DNA from: Collybiopsis luxurians FD-317 M1
Taxonomy: Eukaryota > Basidiomycota > Agaricomycetes > Agaricales > Omphalotaceae
Direction: 5' to 3'
DNA length: 64,000 bases
NCBI GenBank assembly: GCA_000827265.1
Contig: KN834770.1
Coordinates: 15,974 to 79,973 of the forward strand
The translations under genes were made by a program, and so were the position numbers. This document shows positions 25,712 through 34,636 of this stretch, in pieces; within the stretch, counting starts at the first letter, position 1, and every line of letters starts with the position of its first letter. The notes beneath the pieces were generated by a model. That model searched no databases, was not told the origin of the DNA, and worked only from the letters and a program-made list of their open reading frames with translations.

Positions 25712-28029
25712 TCATAAAAATCCATACTCGGCTTTGATTATGTCCGCTGCATGCTCCGCTGGATATAGCAACAGAATCAGCATAACGCGCCTCAATACAT
25801 TCGAGAGGTCCCTTACCGATACCGTAAACAGCCGCCGAAGTGTGGGCGGCGGGTAAGCTGGGCTGTGATTCATATTTTCATTAGCATCATAAACACTTTT
25901 GGCCGAGGAACGCACCGCGACGCTAGCATCGACAATCCTCAAACCCTTCACTCCCTTCACCTTCAAGTCAGGATTTACTACGCCCCAGTTGGTCGTATTG
26001 AATGGCGACATTGCAGCTGTTGCCACCGGGTGGAAGAAACTGACTGCATTTTCCCGTATAAATTCTTCAATGTCGGCATCCGTGGTAGCGTTTGTGAGGT
26101 CTTGCAAAATATACCCTCCCCATGCTGCAGCTTGCACGAATCGGTGGGCACTTTTGACGGCTTCGCGCAACACAGCAATGTCGACCGGATGTGACAGCAG
26201 ACCTGGGTCAATGAGTGGCGCGTCGAAAGGATCCGTGGAGTTGATTGTAACGGCTCCAGCTGCACAGGATGTTAGCAAAAAATACTTTTACTTGTGAACA
26301 TAACAGCATACTAGACTTGGGGGATACGTTCCCTGCTGGGATATTAAGATAGTTTCCTGAAGCTGTCACTGAATTTAGACCATTCTACGAAACAATCTTT
26401 GTTTGGCAAGACAAAAGAGAGGGTAGATAGCCCGTCTTACCTGGAACAGGAATTCGTAATGCGCAGTCTCATTTCCAGCAGCTGGGTCACCAAACTCCTT
26501 CAGTACGGTCGAGTTTTCCGGAAGCCTGAGAAAGGCTAAATGATTTTCGGAAGTGTCGACGTAGATTCCTGTTTTTGTTTCTTTCCACTGTTGCAATAAC
26601 TCTTCCGCCAATGTCTGGTTCCGGAGAACAGTGTCGTATGTCAGAGTCGAGTTGACGAGCCACGTAGAAGATACACCGATGTGGTCAGTCAAATTTTGTC
26701 CGACAGAGGGTAGATCAACTAGCGGTTTCACGCCGAGGGACGCAAGTGCTGTTGCATTGCCAATTCCAGAATGCAAAAGAATACTAGGCGTCCCCACTGC
26801 CCCTGCAGATAGTATGACTTCTTTGCCTGCTCTAATGGTTTTCAGCGTTCCTGAACAAGACAAATATCAGCAATGCTCGTTATAGCAAATATCAGAACGC
26901 GCCATCAGCAGAGTTCAGGTATTGGACAACATTGAATAAATCATTTGATGAGGACAGGATTCTCGATACTCTGGTGTTAAGCAAGACGTCAAGATTCTTT
27001 CGTGCTATTACTTCCGGGCTTAAATAGGCAGCTGCATCTGAACGGACACCTCGGTCTATCAGAGCTTGAACCCATGCTGAAGGAGAAGATTAGAAATATA
27101 TACAGGCGGACTCGATAAAAAAGACGTACAAACACCTAGGTGGTCACCCGTATTAGGATCTATGGAAAAAGGAAACTCCGCCGACTCTTGCGTAGTCTGA
27201 ATAACTCTGTCATCAATTGCCCTACCGGCCCCTGGGACGCTAACACCGATGTAGCCTTCAAAACCATGGAACGCGGGGTCGAATTGACCGGTTATATTGT
27301 GACCATCCACAGGAAAGTTGAATTTTTCACTCTGTCCAATACGCGAATGAAAACTCAAGACTCGAACGTACAAGTCAACTCCGTACCTTTTTGAAGTAAG
27401 GAAGCATTGCATCCCATCCCCAGCTGGGATCACCCGAAAGTTCAGCCCATCGGTCGATGTTCTGCTTCGATCCACGGGTATAGACAAGGCAGTCTTGCAA
27501 GAACAACTTTCAGAGAAAATTTATCAAAACAACGAGGGCTGCACATACTAACAGCGCTGGTTCCTCCTAGACCTAAGCCTCTTGGAAAGGGTAAAACACG
27601 ATCATTCAAGTTGGGTTGAGGGGTGGTAGTGTAGTTCCAGTCCCACTGGGTGTTTGGGGTCAACATTGTACACAGCAGTGGAACGTCGATGGTAATGACA
27701 TCGTTATTTCTGAGTGAGCCCTCTGTGAGACGTAGACAACTAATTGAATAGATACGATAGATATTCTTACGCTCCACCTGCTTCAATTATGAGAACAGAG
27801 ACGCTGGGGTCCTCGGTCAGTCGGTTGGATACAGCACTTCCACCAGGACCAGCTACACAAAGTGTCACAAATGGTCAGCTATTCGTAGAGAGGAGTGGAT
27901 CGGACCTCCAATGACGACAAAATCATAGTCTTTGAGATCTGCAGCTGAGTGTAGAATCTTCCCAAAGCTTGGGAGAGTAATGAAAGCAGCGACAAAGAGC
28001 CCGGAGAGCATAAGGATTGGGGGAGTCAT
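25712..28029 (-). CDS. Secreted GMC oxidoreductase (aryl-alcohol oxidase-like), copy 1
   Basis: Flavoenzyme of the GMC family that oxidises alcohols, usually outside the cell. MTPPILMLSGLFVAAFITL is a signal peptide. DYDFVVIGAGPGGSAVSNRL gives the FAD-binding GxGxxG after intron 1. SAGAVGTPSILLHSGIGN and LPSVGQNLTDHIG are family signatures. Near the end, FHPVATAAM supplies the first catalytic histidine. After two further introns the spliced tail reads DASVAPSLPAAHTSAAVYG and AEHAADIIKAEYGFL, giving the second histidine in PAAHT. Both active-site positions are intact, so the gene looks functional; about 600 residues and many introns. A TATAAAA lies 25 bp upstream of the ATG, so the next ATG at 28011 is possible. 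Confidence 0.9.
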
Positions 28030-28695
28030 CGTTGCAGGGGCAGATGTCCATGCTTTTATAAATTGCACCACAGTGACCACTTGAAGTTGGAAATAGAGGT
28101 GTTCTCACCTTACGGAATTGAGCGGAATTGAGTGCAGAATGATGGCCTTCGAACTGCTATTCAATCTCCACGCAGATGACCGTCATCTTCAGGGTCCGCA
28201 AGTTTTGAGATTAAGTGAATCTTCTGATGGTCTTTGCATTCATGTGCAGGCGCGGTCTGAGGCGTCCAAAATGCGCTTGCCTTCCAGTCATGCCCTTCGA
28301 GGTTTCCAAGGGCGAGTTGGCGCTAGTCCTTCATGACACCCTGAATATGTGGGCCGCTGGCGCGCGCGTTAAGAGTGAGCATCGGCTAGTCGCTCGCGAG
28401 AGCACTTGGCATCTGGTATATACCGTTTATTCAGAACTGGATAACCGAGGTAAAACTGGACGCGCGGTGGGTTAGACTTTTAGAAAGAAGAGTTCATTAT
28501 GACGACTTGCCTTGAAATGCAAAACCTCCAATGCTTGGCAGGAGATTTCTCCAGCTTTTTTCGCCATTGCAGCAAACGAGATACAGCGTATGCCACGCGC
28601 TGAACATGATTTTGCTCATCCGAACTTACCATTATTTGCTCTGAATCTTTTGAAAGAAACGCCGAGAGTCCGCGGTGGCAGTGCCGATTCCACTC
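28030..28695. other. Divergent promoter region, GMC oxidoreductase / LYC1-like gene
   Basis: 666 bp between divergent start codons. Apart from the TATA box at 28054-28060 I see no defined element; open frames here lack support. Confidence 0.5.
28054..28060 (-). promoter_or_regulatory. TATA box of GMC oxidoreductase copy 1
   Basis: The minus strand reads TATAAAA directly upstream of the start codon. The closeness to ATG 28029 suggests a very short leader or use of the next in-frame ATG. Confidence 0.5.
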
Positions 28696-30112
28696 ATGGA
28701 TTTCTCCACGCTGTCCCTGTATGTGGCAACGCCTGAGCAGACTGAGGTTTCTCGACGACGAACAGGGGTCACCCCATGGGGCAACGGGATGACTTTGGAT
28801 GAGTATTTGCAACGCGATCTCGGACTGGAAAAGTCTGAATGCGGAAGGGATGGCAAGTACATAACTTGGTAAGCCAAATGAGCGTGTATTGTGAAGCAAT
28901 CTGAATTGCGCCTTCCAGGGTCCTAGCGCCCCGGAGTGATCCTGGAACACTAGATTTTCTGTGCTCTTGTGAAACGTCCGCGCAAATCCATAGATCTCTT
29001 CCGATAATATTTTTACTCAATCCGATTACAGATTTCGTCGGTCTGGATTGGTTGCGAGGACGAGCCCTGATTTTTTATCCTCAGAGCAGGAGAAACAATC
29101 GGAAGCAGCTGTTGAAGAAGTTGTATGTTACGGAATCGCCTCTGTGTTCACGCCGCCAGAGAATCGCGGGAAAGGATATGCGCATCTAACGATGAGTCTT
29201 TTGCATTGGGTACTGGCCGGCGAAGTGCTGCCTGCAGACGCGTTCCCGTCTCACATATGGGGACCGCCACCAGTACCTCCTCCGGGAATGGGAAAGGCCG
29301 CGTTTTCTGCCCTCTGGAGTGACGTAGGGGACTTTTACGAAACCTGCAACCCCGACTCTACTGATCGTAGTAGAAGGAGTGGGTGGATTGTCAGAGGGAC
29401 GAGAACGACCAAATGGTATCCAAGGAGCAAGTTGGACACTGGGACAGACCGGGAGTCTGAATATAAGGGCCAGGCTGGATCATGGATTTGGCTTAGCGAA
29501 GAACAAGTGAACGAGGCCACAATACACGATGCCGAACGTATGCACACAGATCTCCCCCTTCATTGGTCTCATTCAGAGGGCAGAACCAAAATCCTGTTTA
29601 CCTTTCTCCCGTCCAGGGGTGTCGAAGCGTTTCAACGTGAGAGACTAAAACATTTCTGGGAGAAAGAAAGGATCAATCGATGGGGGGTTGCTTTGTTCGG
29701 GGAGAGCAGCCGGGATTCCAAGAAGCTTGACACAATTGAAGCATTTGCTACTTGGACACTTGAGCTTCGCCCACCTGCCCCTCGTACGTTGGTGGTAACG
29801 CGTTTGCATGCGCCCCATTCGGGGCATTTTGCCGAGATAATGCAAAGAATCTGGCAGTATTCGATCGACCATGATATTAAGGCCGTCGAGATTTGGAACT
29901 GTCCGCCTCATTTGAGAGACGCAGGTTATAGAGAAGCACGGCGATGGTTTGAACCACTGGGAGGGGAGGAGAATGAAGATTTCGAAAGAAAAGAACATCT
30001 TCCGGCTTTCAAATGGTATGGACGCGGTGGATCTGAATCACAACTTGCAGAAGGTGAAGTTGAATGGGCGTATAACGAGAAGTGCGTCACGGCTCTCAAT
30101 GCATTTCACTGA
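28696..30112 (+). CDS. LYC1-family GNAT N-acetyltransferase
   Basis: The family is named for yeast lysine N6-acetyltransferase LYC1, which acetylates lysine in its catabolism. Three exons are read: MDFSTLSLYVATPEQTEVSR through YITW, then VLAPRSDPGTLDFLCSCET, then FRRSGLVART to the stop at 30112. The acetyl-CoA-binding motif is in CYGIASVFTPPENRGKGYA, the standard GNAT R/Q-x-x-G-x-G/A turn. HLTMSLLHWVL and a C-terminal domain with EVWNCPPHL-like wording (AVEIWNCPPHL) fit the LYC1 C-terminal fold. About 430 residues. The start is the first ATG in the frame at 28696; upstream codons have no ATG. The actual substrate in this organism is not shown by sequence. Confidence 0.85.
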
Positions 30113-30461
30113 ATGATAGATCTTCTCCAGATTTTGCTGGTGTTAATGATACGAAACGATGCTGACAATCGATATCTACCTCTTTTTCAACTCCTAAATG
30201 CTTGTTGGGAGCCTCTTGAATGAAGGTCGGATACAATGTATTGAAATCTTAGTGAGATATCAGAGACCAAGCACAGCAGTTACAGCATTTGCACAATCAG
30301 TAAGTTAAACAACAAGAGAGAAATAAAGTGAAAGTACTCCAAAGTACATTCAGGGCACAGAAAGACGGCGGCATTAGGCAGACGCCGCAGCGTTTGCCCT
30401 ATTTAGCTTCTGGACACATCCAATTGCAAAACGCTCCAGTTTGATTTTGAGATAACCACAA
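30113..30461. other. Convergent 3' region, LYC1-like / SMD1
   Basis: 349 bp without a gene; holds both 3' UTRs. Confidence 0.6.
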
Positions 30462-30984
30462 TCAGAATCCTCTTCCTCGTCCACGTCCTCTACCCCTGCC
30501 TCCTCTACCTCTGTCACCACCTCTTACACCGCGACCTCTGGCCCGAGCTCCAGGAGCTTCAGCGCCTCGTCGTCCCTTGGGTTTCGGGGCATCGTCGACG
30601 AGCAGAGTGTCGAGAGGTAAAGCGTCTGGGAGAACAAAATATCGGATGTTGTTTCCTCTGATAGACAACGTATCGAGCGAAACGGGATCACGAGTGCGGG
30701 TTGTGAGTTTGACAGTCTTGAGATGGGTGTTCATTTGCATGTCAACACCTGCAATAGAAATCGTCCATCGACATAGGAAAAATCGTTGGAGGAGAATATG
30801 GAAATAAACCAAAAATGGGCGCACCAGTGATAGTCCCATGAACTACAGACCCATTCTTTAGCTCTACTGTTACCGTCTCATTGTTCAACTTCATAAGGAA
30901 TCTAGACAAGTTTAGCGAATCATTTCCTGAGGACAAATTTGAGCCAGAGCTCCGTCAAATAAAAACCTACCGTACAAGCTTCAT
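30462..30984 (-). CDS. SMD1: Spliceosomal Sm protein D1
   Basis: Core Sm-ring subunit of U1, U2, U4 and U5 snRNPs. Exon 1 is only 14 nt (MKLVR, codon split), followed by exon 2 [20 protein letters not shown] with HGTITG, then exon 3 [37 protein letters not shown] and a C-terminal RG-rich tail. These are the Sm1 and Sm2 motifs of SmD1, almost unchanged from other eukaryotes. RG repeats are normally targets of arginine methylation. About 122 residues with two introns, and convergent with the LYC1-like gene. Confidence 0.97.
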
Positions 30985-31344
30985 TTTTGACTAAAATTGA
31001 GAGCGCAGTTGAAGAGTCTTTAAGTTTTGACGGATTATAAATCTGCTCCTTTTTTGAGCAGCTCTCGTTGGCTGTAGCGTCGGGGTCGATGAGGATGAAG
31101 ATGAGAAGTCACAGTGACAGACGCGTTAACCCTAATTAACCCTAGAATGCTCAACCCTAGAATGCTCAGCTGTTACTTAGTTGCCTCCTCGCACCTGTAT
31201 CAGCGAAGTCATTGCCTAATCCAAATGCTTCTCTTTACAGACGCCATAACAAGTACTTTGGATTCGGCTCAATATCTTCGGTGCAAGCAAGATGAAGATA
31301 CAACAAAAGTAAATATCATTGTTCCTGCTCTCCGCTGAAAACGA
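30985..31344. other. SMD1 promoter region with telomere-like repeats
   Basis: 360 bp between SMD1 and tRNA-Gln. It holds the AACCCTA cluster listed separately; no gene is seen. Confidence 0.6.
31126..31167. promoter_or_regulatory. Telobox-like cluster (TTAACCCTAATTAACCCTAG plus two 15-mers)
   Basis: Four AACCCTA units occur within 42 bp, the last two as exact tandem copies of AACCCTAGAATGCTC (31138-31152 and 31153-31167). AACCCTA is the telobox bound by Tbf1/Teb1-type factors upstream of ribosomal and RNA-processing genes in some fungi. The cluster is about 140-185 bp upstream of SMD1. It could also be a scrap of interstitial telomeric sequence. Confidence 0.45.
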
Positions 31345-31428
31345 GGTCCAATAGTGTAGAGGTTATCACATGGGATTCTGATGAGTAAATGACTTCCCAT
31401 GACCCAGGTTCGAGTCCTGGTTGGACCT
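31345..31428 (+). tRNA. tRNA-Gln (anticodon CTG), 12-nt intron
   Basis: Acceptor arms GGTCCAA and TTGGACC pair perfectly. The anticodon stem TGGGA/TCCCA encloses TTCTGAT after removal of a 12-nt intron (TGAGTAAATGAC), giving anticodon CTG. The T arm CCAGG-TTCGAGT-CCTGG is intact. Exons are identical to the copy at 58658-58736. Confidence 0.92.
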
Positions 31429-31582
31429 TTCGATATGATCCTTTTTTGCTTTCAACAACTAAACCTCTCTGTTTTCTTGGAATAGAAAAACGGTACACGC
31501 ATAGATCTCATGGTTATATATCACAGGCGGGAGAGCGAAAGAAAAATACACAAGATTTATTTGTCGCCAATGTTCCCTTCAG

Positions 31583-32979
31583 TCATCTCCAATCTTGGGC
31601 GCAAGGTAGTACCTAATGTATCCTTGTCCAAAGTCATACGAGACCTGAGTCCGGGTTAGATATTATCGATGTAGCGAGAAACGGTATTGTGATATACACA
31701 CCAAAAGTGGCACGTCGTTGCTCATGTATAACTCCACCTTTTTGACGAGATTGGAACTTTTGCTAAAGTTGACCAAGTATTTCAATGAGAACGTAAGGGA
31801 CACATGAGAATTCATTTGGATGACAACCGCGTCGCCCTCGTCCTCTTCGTCAGAGTCGGCTCTGGATTTTCCCTTTTTGGACTTTGAGGAGGAAGCTGTT
31901 TTGGCTTTTTTGGTGGGTTTCGAGGAAGAATTGGACTGAAGAAAGCGAGTTAGAAGTAAAATTAAAGAAAAAACAAACGGTCATGCCTTTTTCTTTCTCT
32001 TCTTTCCGTCTCCGTCTTCATCGTCCTCTTCCTCTTCCTCCTTCTCCTCCTCGCCGTCTTCGTTAGGCTGGTAGTCACCTTCCTCATCTTCCTCCATCTC
32101 AACATCCCCATCCTCAGTCTTTTCCTTCTTGACTTTGGCCTGCGCCTTGCTCTTCTTTTTGTTCTCTCCATCCTCGTCATCGTCCTCGCCATTCGCCTCG
32201 GCTTCTTCTTCGCCATTTCCTTTCTTTTCCTTCTTTACACCGTCACCTTCTTCTTCGTCGTCCGAATCATCACCTTGTGGTCCTCGTTCTACTTTTCCTA
32301 TCGGACCCTGACCTTTCAGCAGGATGTTGCCGTTGGCGGCTTCCCCATCACTGGCGAACCGGACACCTTCTTTGCTAACCTCGATTCTCACTGAATCGCC
32401 TAACAAGGACAAGTCGCGCACAATACGCGCAAATTCGGCCGAGGATAGCACTACGCGGGCTTCGTACGAAGTTTTTGGGATTCCCAACGTTTCAGAGTCG
32501 ATATCCATGAGTTTCAGGTCGTAAGAGGATATTCTATCAGAGGCTAAGCAGAGAAGATCGTGTTAAACGAAAAAAAGTCCTTGAAGGCCTATAGACTCAC
32601 ATTTAGCTTCGTAAACCAAATTCAACACATCAGCCTCATCAGCCGCATTGAGCGTGCACATGTCATCGTCTTTGGCACACTTTAAGACTTTGGTCAAGCT
32701 GCCAACATTTACGCCCAGAGGCATTGGTCGGTCACAGCGATATTTCTTGAAGCCGTTCTGGACCAACTTCACCGCGACCAAGGCAACGTGTGAGTTGTCC
32801 ATGGCCTGCAGTGTGATACCTTCCTCTGAGCACTCGAAATTGGCGTCCGTGACGAGTTCTTTGATAGCTGGAATAGGTCAGTACGGAAAGATAACTAAGG
32901 ACGACGCGTTCCTAAGAGGATACATACCATCTAGAAGCTTTTTGAGCACACTGGCTTCGGCAAGTCTAGCTTCCAACAT
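31583..32979 (-). CDS. PCNA sliding clamp with a large acidic insertion
   Basis: PCNA is the trimeric DNA clamp for replicative polymerases. Spliced exons give MLEARLAEASVLKKLLD, AIKELVTDANFECSEEGITL, QAMDNSHVALVAVKL, NVGSLTKVLKCAKDDD, SDRISSYDLKLMDIDSETLG, FARIVRDLSLLGDSVRI and, at the end, SMD-like YMSNDVPLLVSYDFGQG and YYLAPKIGDD. All match PCNA. Between NGNILLKGQGPIGKVE and VVIQMNSHVSLTFSLKYL lies an extra stretch of about 130 residues, made almost wholly of Asp, Glu, Lys, Gly and Ser (roughly 32,290 down to 31,830, over one intron). PCNA is normally about 260 residues; this one is about 390. The intron inside the insertion appears to be GC-AG (donor GCATGA, 51 nt). TCACGTGA lies about 92 bp upstream of the start. 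Confidence 0.95.
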
Positions 32980-33070
32980 GATTTTTGGGGTACGATACGC
33001 GTCAACAAAGTGGAAGAAGAGAAACAAACGCGACGTTTGTAACTGTTTGGCCCAACAATGATTATGGTAT

Positions 33071-33076
33071 CACGTG
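33071..33076. promoter_or_regulatory. CACGTG palindrome upstream of PCNA
   Basis: CACGTG in the context TATCACGTGACT, 92 bp from the PCNA start. It is a candidate site for a Cbf1/USF-type bHLH factor. Confidence 0.45.
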
Positions 33077-33259
33077 ACTCGCCGATCGGCAGCCCAATGC
33101 GAGAGCCACAACGTTTCTACACTCATTGCTCATGGAAAGGCGATGCCCAATATCTGAAGTAAGCTAGATATGCGCAAGTTCCACTCCAGTACTTCTCGGG
33201 CCCAAGCCATCAATATACATCAACATAAATACAGATTAAACGGAAGTCAAAGCTACAGG

Positions 33260-34037
33260 TTACCAGTGCAAACGATGTGTCGCACACTGGTATCCATTGG
33301 GGTTCTTGAATAGGTAAAGCTGGTGATACTGCTCCGCATCGTACCAAGGACCCGCTTCGACAATTTGTGTGACAATCTTCTCACCCCTTGGGGTAAAGTG
33401 CTTGTCTTGCACTTCTGAAGTCGCCTTCTTGGCAACTTCAAGCTGCTCAGGCGAGTGAGTGAAGATCGCAGAACGATATTCTGAGAAAAGAAATTGATCA
33501 GTCAGCAACAGAGGGACCGAGGTAAAAAGAGGAATCATACGTGTTCCCCTATCATTTCCTTGACGATCAAGCGTCGTAGGATCGTGTGTGCGATAGAAGA
33601 ATTCTGTTGTAAGTAATGCGATTAAACCACTGGCACTTGGATTGGAAATGGATTTCACTTACCGACGAGTTCAGCATAGGACACAATACTAGAATCAAAT
33701 TCGATTCTCAGAGCCTCGGCGTGGTCTGTCTCTCCAGAGCAGACATCTCGGTAACCGGGGTTGGCTGCACTGGCTTTTCCACCAGTGTATCCTACAGCAG
33801 TTTTGAGGATGCCCTTGTTTTCCGACGGGGGGTAATGTTTCAAAAAGATATGTTCGACACCCCAGAAGCAACCAGCTGCAAAGGTGGCAATTTCTGGAGT
33901 TGTACCAGCGGCTTAAACATACTTGAGCTGGAGGCTAAGTCTCAGGCGATTGCTTGCTTACCGGAAGACATTGCAGCACGGAAAGTAGATGGATCGAAAG
34001 ATTTGCCAAATACAAGAGATTGAAGCCTTGCTAGCAT
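33260..34037 (-). CDS. MSRA: Peptide methionine-S-sulfoxide reductase MsrA
   Basis: Repairs oxidised methionine (S-epimer). Exon 1 encodes MLARLQSLVFGKSFDPSTF and MSSG, a possible mitochondrial leader. Exon 2 gives EIATFAAGCFWGVEHIF with the catalytic cysteine in GCFWG, then AVGYTGGKASAANPGYRDVC and GHAE-like DHAEALRIEFD. Later exons give FFYRTHDPTTLDRQGND, QYRSAIF and WYDAEQYHQLYL. The order and spacing are standard for MsrA. About 195 residues, four exons. A second in-frame ATG (MSSG) could give a cytosolic form; this is inference. CACGTG lies 112 bp upstream. Confidence 0.95.
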
Positions 34038-34636
34038 AATGAAATCAAAAAAAGCTTTCTGCGGTTGCTTTGAGAGACTAACCAAAAAGTCACAAGTGAT
34101 CGGTAATAACTCAGCGATGATCAGCCGTGGGTCATATAAAGTCCTGATCACGTGATAAAATCGTGATCCATTAATGATTACGACGCGACGCGTCAACCTT
34201 GCGCGATTGTGCATTTTGAAATCATAAATAGATAAGAATTTATCATTCTTTGACTACTTTTGTAACCAAAGTTATTCGTAAATGAGTCGTCGTACAAGCT
34301 ACAAGAAAGATGGGACGGGATGAACTAGAGAGGTTCCTGCGTCTGGAATGGAGATCGAGGTGCGAATAAAGCAATGCAGAGAGACATATGATACACATAT
34401 TTTAAAGACAGAGAGGAGCCAAAACAGGACGAAAGAAAAGACACAGATGTTGAGAGAGCGTGGTGGAAAACGATGGGGAGCAGTATGAAAACTGACGAGC
34501 AAAGCGTATATGCACGAATAATAGAACGAACATACTGAAAGTATGGAGAAAAAATTATACTTTTTCGCCGAAGGAACAAAGCGGCAGGTGTTAAATACTT
34601 TCAATCATGAGTAAAAAATCTTGGGAAAAAATTCCT
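34038..34636. other. MsrA promoter and 3' flank of the AT-hook gene
   Basis: 599 bp without a gene; contains the CACGTG site at 34149 and an AT-rich stretch. Confidence 0.55.
34149..34154. promoter_or_regulatory. CACGTG palindrome upstream of MsrA
   Basis: CACGTG in the context GATCACGTGATA, 112 bp from the MsrA start. Same palindrome as at PCNA, MMS22 and CYT1. Confidence 0.4.

Noticed and set aside
28480..28950. 156-codon minus-strand frame in the GMC/LYC1 promoter region
   Set aside because: Overlaps LYC1 exon 1 on the opposite strand, lacks a domain and has no neighbouring exons.
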